From positions 79,894,460-79,958,459 of the forward strand of contig OZ038485.1 of assembly GCA_964036315.1 (NCBI GenBank): a stretch of DNA of 64,000 nt. Direction: 5' to 3'. The position numbers and the translations under genes are program-made. This stretch comes from Acanthosepion esculentum (Eukaryota; Mollusca; Cephalopoda; Sepiida; Sepiidae). The stretch's first letter is position 1. Each line of letters starts with the position of its first letter. The notes beneath the pieces were generated by a model that did no database searches, was not told where the DNA came from, and was given only the letters and a program-made list of their open reading frames with translations. This document shows, piece by piece, positions 22,600 to 33,180 of the stretch.

Positions 22600-23090
22600 A
22601 AATATTCATGTAAACATTTTCCTTCTAAATCCCACGTTCAAGCGTTGTGTCCCAAAAGTGTGAAAATCTAATTAAATACTAATGTATGTATTGATGTAAA
22701 GACATTTCTCAGTTCCAGTAGGAAGTTTTTTCAACAAACAAACCTTGAGGTAAAATTTACTAATTATTATAAAACATTACCGAATTTAATCGATAATGAA
22801 TTTGATATAATTTTTAATTTTAACAGTCCTGGAAGGCTGATAAATAATTTGAAGGGTATCAATTACATACTAGTTGACTACTTTTCTTATATGGACAATA
22901 ATGAAATTAACAGTAGATATTATTCAGTACATGAGGCCAATGCAATTAGTAAAATGCATGAAGGGATCAGCATTGGAAAGTTGCATCTAGCATAATTACG
23001 CTCGGAAATAAGTCTAATTTCTTGGTTCAAGAACAAAACAGTGAGATAGAGACAGAGAAGAATGACTGATAAATATTAGAGGTAATGGAA
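22600..23090 (+). pseudogene. BEL/Pao protease-region remnant
   Basis: With one frame change the region reads a continuous stretch including KTLPNLIDNEFDIIFNF and LKGINYILVDYFSYMDNNE, which resembles the segment between the zinc knuckle and reverse transcriptase of BEL/Pao elements. I cannot see a DTG or DSG site, so the domain itself is not confirmed. Confidence 0.5.
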
Positions 23091-23094
23091 TAAC

Positions 23095-23600
23095 ATGTAA
23101 TCCCCCTTCAATGACTACACTATAGCTAGTAACTTCCTATAAGTATCTGTAAGTCAAGGGACTACAGAGTCTAGCTGCGATCTGTTTCAGCTAGACAGTC
23201 GAACTCTCTGCCTTCGGGCAGAGAGGAACCCGAACGAGGCTCCACCGAAGGGCAGAGTCTTGTTCGGGGAGGTAGACTGACCCTGAACCCGTATATACAC
23301 GTTCGAAACGGATTATTTTTGGCTGAGCCTACAGGGTTGGAGATCACAGGTTAAACCTGGCCTTGTGCCACATGTAACCCTCGTGGGGGTAGCTAAATAT
23401 ACTAGCTGGGATCTGTTGAGTACGACTCAGACTTACGCGAGAAATACAGACCTTCCAATAGCAGCCCTCACTACTTGATTGACATGCGACGACCTTGTGC
23501 ATAACTGTTAGCTTTATTCTTATTGTATTGCTTTTCACAATATACCTTTTCAAATTTTATCCACCGTGTTTTCAAGTATATATTCCTATTAGCACGGAAT
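23095..23600. other. Structured, GC-richer insertion within BEL/Pao element
   Basis: This segment breaks the retrotransposon frame and differs from its surroundings in base composition. It contains a perfect 9-bp stem (23204-23212 with 23217-23225) capped by the tetraloop ttcg, and a 7-bp pair cccgaac (23229) / gttcggg (23262). The block agctg-gatctgtt occurs twice (23172 and 23404). It could be a SINE, a retrotransposed structured RNA or another small mobile element. Confidence 0.55.
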
Positions 23601-23649
23601 ATAACACTATTATACCATCATATCGCAGTATTCTTCCTGTTTAGTCACT

Positions 23650-24037
23650 CACAAGAATTTTGTTTTGTCATCAAAAGCCGATTATTTCGATCCTATTTGT
23701 GAAAGGTTTGAAGACAGTATGATCGAAAGAAATCTGGATAAAATGTTTGGTCTAGAATCTGTAGGAATAGAAGCCGAAGATGCCTTTGATTCTTAAAAAG
23801 GACAAATAGAACAATTCAAAAACTCTATTGGTTTTTAAAATAATACTTACTATATAGAGCTTCCGTAGAATAAGGATGAATTAAAATTAGTTCCTTCTAA
23901 TTATGCTGTTATTTTGAAGGTTTAAGGTAGTCAAAAGTTTAGAAAATAAAGACCTACTTCCCGATTATTTCATTGTTTTTCATAAGTAGAAAAAGAGGGA
24001 ATCATGGAACGTATATCTGTTTCCCTAATGATTATGG

Positions 24038-24100
<63 letters not shown>

Positions 24101-24660
24101 GAGCTCATGGACCTGTAATTAAAAGTGAACAGGTCATCACTAAAATTAGGTCAGTATTTAATTGTTCTCTTAAAACTGGCAGTGCACCATCGTTAAGCGA
24201 AGCAGCTTACCCTGATGTCAATAAGATGAACAACATGTTTAATTTAATAATGTTATTTCGAAGTAAGAAATATACTTTCTTGGCCGATATTAGAAAGACC
24301 TTCTTCATGATCAAGTTAAAAAGTGAAAATGATGAAAATAAGGTTTGCTTTTTCTTGAAAGAAGGTGAGAATTTAGTTTGTTATAGATATTCAACTTTGA
24401 TCTTTGGATTTATAGCAAATCCCTTTATATTAAGTTTTATTATCCAACACCATGTTAACAAATACTCTAATTATTTATGCGCTGTTAAGAGATAATCTTT
24501 ATGAGGATAATTTGATTAAGGCAAGTGATTCCCCTGAAGAATTTTCATAATTATATAAAGAATCTGTGAATAGAATGTCAGATATAAGTTCTGAGTTGCA
24601 TTCGTGTAACTCAAATTGCAAGGAATTAAGGAAGTATCTAGAAAACGATAAAAAATAGTG
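23650..24660 (+). pseudogene. BEL/Pao reverse transcriptase
   Basis: The region reads FVLSSKADYFDPICERF, DKMFGLESVGIEAEDAFDS, DELKLVPSNYAVIL, then SLKTGSAPSLSEAAY and, in the open frame at 24226-24495, FLADIRKTFFMIKLKSENDE and YRYSTLIFGFIANPFILSF. These correspond to the BEL/Pao reverse transcriptase, with ADIxKAF carrying a catalytic aspartate. Sequence after 24495 continues in other frames (DNLIKASDSPEEF-like, then KELRKYLEND) through the connection region. Stops and a TA array at 24036 destroy the frame. Confidence 0.8.
24036..24097. repeat. (TA)n array
   Basis: About 60 bp of TA repeats inside the reverse transcriptase of the BEL/Pao remnant. Confidence 0.95.
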
Positions 24661-25560
24661 TAGAACATAGTGACTTAGATGAAAATTAGGATATAAGTCA
24701 ACGATATCTTAGAAATTGCAATGGAAGATTTAGATTTCTCTGCCAACACCAAAAAGGAAAATACTGGCGCAAAATTCTAGTGTGTTTTCCCCCTAACAAA
24801 TAAGAGAATATTTCTAAGTAACTTGTGGAAATTAAATAATCCTGGGATGAAATTATACCAATAGAATACCAAAAGACTTGGAATAATTTACCTCAGGGGC
24901 TTGTTTATATCACGTTCCTTGGAATTTCCCAGAGGTTCAGTTGCCAGTTCAATTCTCGCGGAATTGTATTTAGTTTGCGATGCCCCCAAAAAGGCATATG
25001 ATTTTACCTCCTATATAAAAAAAAAGTATTTTGTAGCCTCCTAAGTTTTGGCTAAGGCTAAGATAGCGTCCATAAAAGCAATGTCTTTGTTCTCACTTGA
25101 ATTGTTATCAGTATACTGAGTTGTGAAATGCATTAAAAATATCATGAAACCTTCATCAAATATTTGTATCAAATATGTAATTATTGCTGTTGGTGCTTAG
25201 ATATCTTGGTTATTGTTCAATAACATAAAAACAGAAAAGCAAGTTTGTCAAGAATAAATTAAATGACATTAAAGTAGTCCTACAAAATTTAGATTCTAAA
25301 AATGGATTAGCAGAAAAATTCAAATATGTGCTTTCCTCAGAAATCTCTGCAGATTTAATTATACGGGGATTATCTCTGGAAAAGTTCAGACAAAACTTTA
25401 AATTTTGAACATTTGGTTATTCTTGGTTAATTTAGGATCCTGTCGCTTGGCCTGAAAATAATCTACATTGCTTGAGTGATTGCAATGAAGAGGTTATTCA
25501 AAAACAAATATATCACAACGTTAGCAACTTTAGTCCTTTGTATGGACGATTAATGCTTCA
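24661..25560 (+). pseudogene. BEL/Pao RNase H and downstream domain
   Basis: Broken frames read SLEFPRGSVASSILAELYLV, YDFTSYIKKKYFVAS, AKAKIASIKAMSLFSLELLS and, near 25435, DPVAWPENNLHCLSDCN. The AK.ASIKAMSLFSLELLS run matches the SKARVAPxxxxTLPRLEL motif of the RNase H-like region in BEL/Pao elements, and the last motif matches the segment preceding the integrase. The integrase itself is missing. Confidence 0.7.
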
Positions 25561-25564
25561 TAGA

Positions 25565-25870
25565 CTTTGACTAACTTAAGAAGTGTCAGTTTTTCTTTTT
25601 ATTAACCGATCCTTCTGGAAGTCTGCGATTGGGGTGTTAGCGATAATATGCTCTATTATCCGCTGTTGCTGTTCAGTCTTTGATAGTGAACATCTTTGTC
25701 TTAGTCGCATGCATCTATTAGCAAAATCGTCTAGTAATTCCTCTGCTTTCCGTCTAAATGACATTAATTTGCGGTGATTTAACCTATAGTTTTCTTTCGG
25801 TTCTAGTTGCTCTAGAAATTTACCGAAGACAATATCTGGGGAACGTTTTTTCGACTGTGAACATCCACAA
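25565..25870 (-). pseudogene. Ty3/gypsy-type gag fragment
   Basis: The minus-strand frame 25576-25764 reads FRRKAEELLDDFANRCMRLR followed by IIEHIIANTPIADFQKDRL, typical of the retrotransposon gag domain in gypsy-like elements. No other part of that element is nearby. It is not the same element as the gypsy copy at 45.5-49.6 kb by any shared sequence I can see. Confidence 0.6.
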
Positions 25871-26059
25871 GTTATAGCAACTCTAGATATAAGGCAGTAT
25901 TTATTTAATAAATAAAAAAAAGGTATAATTAATATCTTCTAAGTTTAACAGAATAATGTAAGGATCTGTAACAAAAAAATATGAAAATATTATTAAGGTA
26001 AATGATGTAATCATAAAGAATTCATCTAAACCTCGCCCTTATTGGCAATTAGGAAGAGT

Positions 26060-26345
26060 AATTTAGCTTTAGGCACGGTGTAGTAATGGATAACGGCTCC
26101 GGTTGAGGAATCAGAGAACCGAGTTCAAATTCCAGTCGAATTCATTACATTCACTAATACGCTTGGGAAAGCTATGAATTCTCTGCTTCTTTCACCAGCT
26201 TTGGGTAAATAGCAAGACAGTTTCTATAGCCCTGGATTGCAAACTGGTCTGCCGCAGAAAGAAATAGCAACCTACCGCGGGAAAAATCTGCCTCGTCAGT
26301 CATGTATCACGCATGGCACATAACCGACTGAATTTAACTTATATC
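26060..26345 (+). mobile_element. tRNA-derived SINE, copy 2
   Basis: It starts with gtagtaatggataacgg (A-box-like) and reaches cgagttcaaattccagtcg (B-box-like), then attacattcactaatacgc, cagaaagaaatagcaacc, cgtcagtcatgtatcac and gcatggcacataaccgactg. All these blocks recur reverse-complemented at 13640-13965. No acceptor stem or CCA end is seen, so it is not a tRNA gene. Confidence 0.85.
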
Positions 26346-27046
26346 GGGTGATGATATCGCTCAGTTATTGTTAAAAGAAGGAATGGTTTAACTCACTCAT
26401 TGTTTGAACCATCTTCATCCTTCTGAATTATGCTTACCTATAACTTTAATCCGGTCTATCCGGTATCTTAACATGAACCTGTTTTTCGCCACTCATTAAG
26501 ATGCACTGATCCTAAAGATCCTTATATTTTGTATTAGGCTCCATACATTACATATTTGTGAAGTAACGCAGTAATGGACTGGCGTCTTTAAGGCAGAATT
26601 AATGGTTATAAAATAAGTAAAAGGAAAATATATTTAGTGTTCAAATATTGTGTGACTAGCACAAAAAATTGAATATTGTTATAACTCTGTAAATGAATAT
26701 GCTTTCCAGTTTAACAATTGTAAAATGTTTTTGCGTTCAAGTTTAGTTAGTAATGTGGAAATAAAAAGTTTGTGTAAATGGTCAAAATAAAGAAATGCAG
26801 TTTGTTCTTTGTAAAACAAAATGATTTCCCTCGTTGATCAAACATTAAAGAAACACTTGTATGCAATTGTAATATTTGCTGTAAAATAAATCGTAAAATT
26901 GCATTCTGTAGTTACTATGAAAAGAAATATTCTGAATTGTTCAAGTGTTCCTTAGAATTTTTAGAATAAGAAAATTTTTGCATTCAATATAAAATGTATA
27001 TGCAAAAACTGTTGGTTTCTTGCCTCTTTGTCTGAAGGGAAAATAT
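26346..27046. other. AT-rich, no recognisable feature
   Basis: No coding pattern or RNA gene found. Confidence 0.5.
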
Positions 27047-27345
27047 AAGAAATTTAAGCTTCTTGAGCGTGTGTCGTCTGCTTTTCTGAGAGAAAGAGGA
27101 CGTTGTGTTGGACTCTTGGTTAAACTTTTGAATTTCAAAAATATTTTTTGTACATATCGATTTCTGGGAAAATGGCTGAGTTTGTTTTTTATTCGGAACC
27201 AATCAAAAGAATTTCCCACCAAATTATGAGAAGTTAATCTGGAGCCTATCTCGATGAATAAATAAAGAGACAGGAATTGAATTCAAAGAGTCGACCAAAA
27301 GCTGCTGCATGAAACCAGGTCGCTCCGATCCAGGAAGAAATACAA
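27047..27345 (+). repeat. Dispersed repeat, copy 2
   Basis: About 300 bp from cttgagcgtgtgtcgtctg to gatccaggaagaaa, matching 20510-20790 in the same orientation. A frame of 69 codons at 27020-27229 crosses it but is not conserved in copy 1. Confidence 0.8.
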
Positions 27346-28060
27346 CACAGAAGAAATTTGACGACTACTACTGTTTTTATAACAACAACAATATGTATAT
27401 TTTATGTATGACAATGACATACAAGAATAATTAATAGGAGTTACTTCCCTTTGACTAGAATTAAAGTCTTTACTAAGGAAATATTTTATCTGAGCTCATA
27501 GAATGTTGAATAAACTTGCCGCTCAAAATGTTCACTGTGAGTGAGTTATAAGCATTCTGTAAAACTGAGAATATGTTGATAAAATTTTAGCTTCAGAAGA
27601 GTTGAAGGAGTGAATGTTCCGTAATGTTGAATTAGTTTCCGTTGCTTGTAGTTGAATATTCGTAATATGTAGATGCTTGTAATGTTCTGTAATGTTTTTA
27701 ATTTTTCGTTGCTTTTAGTGCTCTGTAATGTTCCGTACGTAAGTGTATGTGTGCGTGTGTGATTATGTTTTCATAGCGTTCGCCCAAAAGAGGTCGGAAC
27801 GCGATTTCTTAAAAAGCTATATTTGAGAAAGCGAGAGAAATTAAAATGTGGAAGAAAGAACTTGTGCCACAGTAGTTATAATAAACGTAATCACGTGATA
27901 GGCTCAGAAAGGCATAAGCAGATTTTGGCATACGCAGATTTTTGGTATTCGGACGTAGTTGATAAAATTATTTAAATATTAACTAACTAATGAGAAGTGA
28001 GAAAAATATCAAGGCTCTGTGTCCCACTTTTTGCACAGATTTGCACAAAAACTGACATTG
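27346..28060. other. AT-rich with a gtaatgtt-rich patch
   Basis: At about 27600-27740 gtaatgttc and variants recur irregularly. No coding pattern. Confidence 0.4.
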
Positions 28061-29820
28061 ATAGAAAAGTGAATGCTAAAACGATACAAGATGGCCAGTT
28101 AAATAACATAATTTCGCTACTGAAATTACTCACCCTTACCATAATTTTTATGCTATTTTTTTTCTAGGACTTTTCGCATGTAGAACTCTCTTCTGGTACT
28201 CTAAAAACATTTAATCAAGATACTAGATGGTCAGTAAATTTCACAATTTCCCTACAGTAATTGCTTATTGTAACCATATATTTTATGATAATTATATCTT
28301 TCACGCACTGTTCGCCTATGGAACTCTCTGCCGGATCTTTACATTCATTTAATTAAGCCAATTGATGGTAAGTTAAATCTCATAATTTGACTACTGAAAT
28401 TGCTCATTGTATCCATGAAATTTATGACAATTTATTTCTTTTCTCGCATTTTACGCTTCTTCAACTCTTTTCTGTGACTTTGATTTCATTTAATTAAAAC
28501 TCCAAATATAAGTTAATCTCATAAATTTACAAAATAAAATTGCTCATTGAAAATGTAAATTTTATGACAATTATTTCATTTCGTTTGTGGATTTCTCTTC
28601 CGGTTCTTTAATTTCATTTAATCAACAAACAAGATGTTTCTCTAATGAAATTGCTCATTGTAAGGATTAATTTTATGCTAGTTTTCTCTTTTCTCGACAT
28701 TTTCGCTTGTGGATTTCTTTTCCGGTTTTTGCTTTCATGCAATCAAGATTCTAGATGATCAGTTAAATCTTATTACGTCACTACTGAAGTTGCTCATTGT
28801 AACCATAAATTTTATGTCAGTTATTTCATTCATAGCACATTTCGGTTGTGGAACTTACTTCCTGTTTTTTTACTTTCATTTAATCAAGGTACTAGATAGT
28901 AATTTAAAACATATTTTTCACTTATGAAATTTATCATTGTAACCATTTTTCCGCTAAACATCACCTTTCTCGCATTTTTCGCGTATGGAACTGTCTTCGG
29001 GTTCTTCGCTTTTATTAAACTAAGATACCAGATAGTCAGTATAAGCTCATAATATCACTACAGAAATTAGTCCTTCTAACCATAAATGCTATGCTTATCA
29101 TATCTTTTCACCACTGAAGTTGGTTATTGTAACCAGAAATTTTATGCTAATTATTTCTTTTCGTGCAATTCTCTTTTGTGGACCTCTCATCCGCTTCTTT
29201 ATTTTCATTTAATCAAGATAATAAATGGTCAAGTTAAAACTCATAATTCCACGTGTAGTCATAAATTTTATGTTAATTCGATGTTTTCTTGAACTATTTG
29301 CCTATGGAACTACCTTCCGCTTCTTCACTTTCATTTAATGAAGATATTAGATGGTCAGTTTAATATCATAATTACACTACTGAAATTGCGCATAAATTTA
29401 TGCTTATTATTTATTTCCATGCGCTTTTCCCATCTGGATCTCTTTTCCGGTTCTTCCCTTTCATTTAATCAAGATATTTTATCGTCAATTAAATCTCGTT
29501 AAATTCCTTTGTAACCATAAATGTTATTCTAATTATGTCTTTTCTCGAACATTCCTTTTGTGGATCTCTCTTCAGATTCTTTACTTTCATTTAATCAAGA
29601 TAGTAGTTGGTCAGTTAATATCATAATTTCACTAGTCAGATTGCCCATTCTAACTATAAGTTTTATGCTAATAAGTTCTTTACTTGCACTTTTAGATTGT
29701 GGATCTCTCTTCTGGTTCTTTAAATTCATTTAATCAAGATGTTAGATAGTCTGCTAAATTTCATGACTTAACTTCTCATATTGCTCATTATAACCATAAA
29801 ACAATGAACATTCTGTTTTT
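28061..29820. repeat. Satellite, about 120-150 bp unit, about 13 copies
   Basis: Each unit carries attgctcattgtaaccat, aattttatgctaattatttc, tttcgcttgtgg, ctctcttccggttcttta, tttcatttaatcaagata and ctagatggtcagttaaa. Starts of the last block recur near 28090, 28228, 28370, 28755, 28893, 29222, 29350 and 29600. Units are divergent and some lack parts. Single units occur outside at 16060 and 20313. Confidence 0.9.
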
Positions 29821-30905
29821 TCTCTCATTTTTCGCAGTGGTATTTGTGGTATGGTATTTTCCTAAATTTAGTTATTTTATCACAAACCACGAATATAATG
29901 AAGCTTATTTTTTAAAGATTGAATAAAAAATATTTTCAATAAGTAGGCTGAAAAATGACAATATAAGCATTTTTAATTTTCTATTCGCTTGAATTTCTTT
30001 CCATACTATAGTAAATAAAAGCGCATTTTGAAAAATGAATATTAAGAACAGAGTAAAATTAAAAGAAGAAAAATATTAAATACAGTTTTTTGGAACAAGC
30101 TTAATATTTATTCCTTCAAATATTCGAAAGTGTGTGTGTGTGTGAAATTGTTTGTCCGGCTAAAACGAAAAAGTTACAAAAATTAACAAAAGAAATATAT
30201 ATATACAGACTCAGTATCATCCAGCCCACCTTTTTCAAAAAAGTATCATCGTATGATTTGTATTTGCGAAGATCTTTTAAAATTAAAAATACATAAAAAT
30301 TGCATTAAAATGCATTCAAAATTCTCAGAATTAAAAGTAAAAACTTTTTTTTATTTCTGTTGATAATTGCGAAACGATTAATGTTATTACAATTAGATAT
30401 TTAATTTTAATAACAGGTTTATTAATTTAATTCAACCCCTTCGTCAAGAGCATGCTATGATTCAAAATGGTAATGATATTTCATCATTCTAAAAATAACC
30501 ATACCATCATTGATAATAAAAAATACGTAGATTTCATCATCCGTGAAATAAAGATAAAAAATTTCATCAGCCTAAGATAAAAAATAATAACGATAAACAA
30601 TTTCATCAATCTTGCCACCTGTGAGGAAAGATAAGAAAAATAAATCACCATTGTAAATTCTGATTATAAAAATGACCTGTCCACTACAAGCGAAGGCAGT
30701 CAGGAGAGTAGCAATGGTACAAATACCCAGTACTTACGTATTCCTCATACCTTCTTGAAATCTCTCAAGTCTTATTGTTGACAACATACCTAGAACATCT
30801 TTAAATTCACTCATTAAATTAATACCAAGAAGATCCGAGGAAAAAATACATAATATGGAAGTTCTTCATCAGAGGCCAGGATAAAAAGAAAAACAAATGT
30901 CTGAC
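29821..30905. other. AT-rich, no recognisable gene
   Basis: A short run of the motif atttcatca recurs at 30535-30620, and a gtgtgtgtg tract is at 30131. I see no Helitron 5' terminus with certainty in this stretch. Confidence 0.4.
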
Positions 30906-30913
30906 AGGCCCGG

Positions 30914-31262
30914 TTGCTTGATAACATGAAACAAACAGCTGCTACAAGGCAACATGAAACTGCGCATACTCGGCAGGCACGCTTACTCGCTAACAGGAAT
31001 CAGACAGCAGCTGCAAGACTATTTGAACCTGAAAATACTCGGCGGGCCCGTTTGCATGCTAACACGAATCAAACTGCTGAAGCAAGACAACTTAAAGCTG
31101 CGGATACTCGACAAGCCCGTTTATTTACTAACAGGAATCAAATTGCAGATACAAGGCAACTTGAAACTGTGGATACTCGACAGGCCCGTTTGCATGTTAA
31201 CAGGAATTAAACTGCTGCTGCAAGACAGCTTCAAACTGTGGATACTCGACGTGTTTGCTTGA
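30914..31262 (+). pseudogene. Helitron Rep-helicase N-terminus, 23-residue repeats
   Basis: The open frame consists of about four imperfect repeats of 23 residues (69 bp) sharing DTRQARL, then NRNQTA, then ARQLE. Such arginine- and glutamine-rich repeats are typical of the N-terminus of animal Helitron proteins. The frame is open to 31210 and another is open to 31262, consistent with the 69-bp period. Confidence 0.7.
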
Positions 31263-31449
31263 CAATAGTAATCGAATTGTTGCTTCGATAGGACAAAAGC
31301 AAAAAGAACAACAGCAGTTTAGGTGAAACGCTGATTGGACATACGCCTCCATAAGATGAGAGCATGCAAGAATTTCAAGAAATATTAATCGCCTTATGGA
31401 AGCTTTTTCTTATGATCCCCCAAAAGTGTGATCCCAATGTAAAAAGTGA

Positions 31450-32260
31450 GGAAATGAAAAAAATTGCGAACATTGGGAAGTGAAGAAGTGGCCTGCAGAA
31501 TCATTTGGTCTATGTCTCTTAGGAGGCAAATTCAATCTACCAATAATACAAGATGTTTTATGGGTGGTAATGAAGCAGAAGCACAACAAAGATGCAAACA
31601 TGTTCACGTTGGATTGGAATTGGACATAGTCATGGTGTTACAGGAAATGTTTCACCAAAATCTAAATATGTTGGTTTAAATATACACCAGAGCATATAAA
31701 GCTGATGAAAACAATCATCATCAGAGCGGATAAACGTCCGGCTGGAGAACATGAATGGAAATACAATGCACCTGTCACAGATGAAATTACAATTTTAATG
31801 TTGGATGAACAACATGAACGACGTGACATCGGATTCCAACTAAGAAGCGGGCATTTGCAGCGTATTTCTGAAACTCACAGAGCCTACGATCCCCTCCAAT
31901 GTCCACTCATATTCTCGAATGGCCAAGATAGATATCATTTTCAGATTCCAAAATAGAAGCAGAACGGTTGGGCGCCATACGAAGAAATAAAAACAATTAA
32001 GTGTAAATGATTTCATTCATCTTCAAGATTTCATTCATTCTGATTGTGCCTACAAGAATATTGGACTGCCAATCCCCTTGCCTTTAAGCTATACAGGAGG
32101 ACCCCGATATATGCACCAATGAACTCAGGATGCAATGGCTTATATTAGCATTTTTGGACAAGCAGACCTTTTCCTTACACTTACCTGTAATCCAAAGTGG
32201 TCTGAAAATTCAAATAAACTTTTTCAAAATCAAAAAGCTAACGATCGCCATGATGTAATT
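31450..32260 (+). pseudogene. Helitron-like N domain (Rep), first part
   Basis: Pieces read EAEAQQRCKHVH, LDIVMVLQEMFHQN, then IIRADKRPAGEHEWKYNAP, RISETHRAYDPLQCPLIF, GQDRYHFQI, AYISIFGQADLFLTLTCNP and ending with DRHDVIVRV. These form the Helitron-like N domain in order. Stops near 31680 and frame changes at about 31950 and 32100 break it. The reading is cut at 32268 by the short insertion. Confidence 0.8.
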
Positions 32261-32268
32261 GTTCGAGT

Positions 32269-32394
32269 AGGGCACTTCGAGGCGGTGTAAAGGTTAGCAA
32301 ACTTGTCTCGCTAGAACAATTACGATCGATCCTCACTGGGTTCCCCCTACTTTCGGCCTTGTGATACATATAAGCTATACTTGGAAAATCATTA
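32269..32394. mobile_element. Short insertion with target-site duplication (SINE-like)
   Basis: About 126 bp that do not fit the Helitron reading. They are flanked by taattgttcgagt (32256-32268) and taattgctcgagt (32395-32407), which match at 12 of 13 positions, and the Rep sequence resumes right after the second copy. A B-box-like ggttcccc and gatcgatcc occur within it. Size and duplication length fit a SINE or other LINE-mobilised sequence. Confidence 0.65.
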
Positions 32395-33180
32395 TAATTG
32401 CTCGAGTGTTCCATGAAAAGTAAAAAAAAACCCTCTGGCTTCTCAAAGAAGGAAGCATATTCGGTGAGCTTAATATCTGGATGACAACGATTGAATGGCA
32501 AAACAGAAGACTTCCTAACTCTCTTACTCTGATTTGGTGCAAACTAAAAATAAGAGGTGAAGATGTTGATAAAACATTTCAGCTGTGCTGCTTGGCAAAG
32601 ATGACGATCCACAGCTTTTTGAAACCATTAAGACTCAACTGACCCATGGTCCATGTCGAGTCATCAATCCAGATTCACCCTGTATGCAAGATAAAAAATG
32701 CATTAAAAGATATCCAAAGGTTTATCTTCAGGAAACTCAGATTGACAATGATGGATATCCCCGTTACCCCAGGCGTAAACTAGAAGATGGATGCGAATCA
32801 GAAACATTGAGAGTTCGAGGACAGTAGATTAGCTTGGATAATCAATGGGTAGTGCCATATAATAAATTGTTATGTAAAATTTCAAAGACACACATTAACG
32901 TGGAGTACAGTAGCTCTGTGAATACCATCAAATAAATCACAAAATATGTCAACAAGGGTTGTGACATGGCTACTTTTGCTATTGACGATGAACGTAAAAA
33001 AGTTTGTCAGACAGGAAGTTACGTTTTCGAGTAAGGAATCTCTTTTGGAGATCTTTGGATCTAACATGCACCAACGATATCTAAAAGTGTTAAACCTAGC
33101 TATCCACCCAGAAAATGGACGGAGAGCATACTTCATTGAGGATATCAACCCATAATTTAACACAGAGGCCACATGAGACT
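32395..33180 (+). pseudogene. Helitron Rep, second part (HUH region degraded)
   Basis: After the insertion the frame gives GELNIWMTTIEWQNRRLPN, then KDDDPQLFETIKTQLTHG, DKKCIKRYPKVYLQET and PRYPRR, then YLLKYVNKGCDMATFAIDDE-like and HPENGRRAYFIE segments. In active elements the rolling-circle nickase site is a PHAHIL motif following EWQKRGL; here the corresponding residues are PNSLTL, so both histidines of the HUH site are lost. Confidence 0.75.

Larger units (their letters stand above)
21540..25560 (+). mobile_element. BEL/Pao LTR retrotransposon remnant
   Basis: Gag, zinc knuckle, a possible protease region, reverse transcriptase, RNase H and the start of a later domain follow one another on the plus strand in BEL/Pao order over 4 kb, all with stops and frameshifts. 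No paired LTRs were found. Two insertions interrupt it: a 0.5-kb structured sequence at about 23095-23600 and a (TA)n array at 24036-24097. Gypsy gag and a SINE follow downstream. Confidence 0.8.

Noticed and set aside
26085..26140. tRNA gene
   Set aside because: It has box A/B-like blocks but no cloverleaf acceptor stem, and the sequence continues into a repeat body shared with 13.6-14.0 kb; it is a SINE head.
20510..27345. The two 280-bp direct repeats as LTRs of the BEL/Pao element
   Set aside because: They lie far outside the coding remnant, with a gypsy gag piece and a SINE between, show no tg...ca ends, and each is tied to satellite sequence instead.
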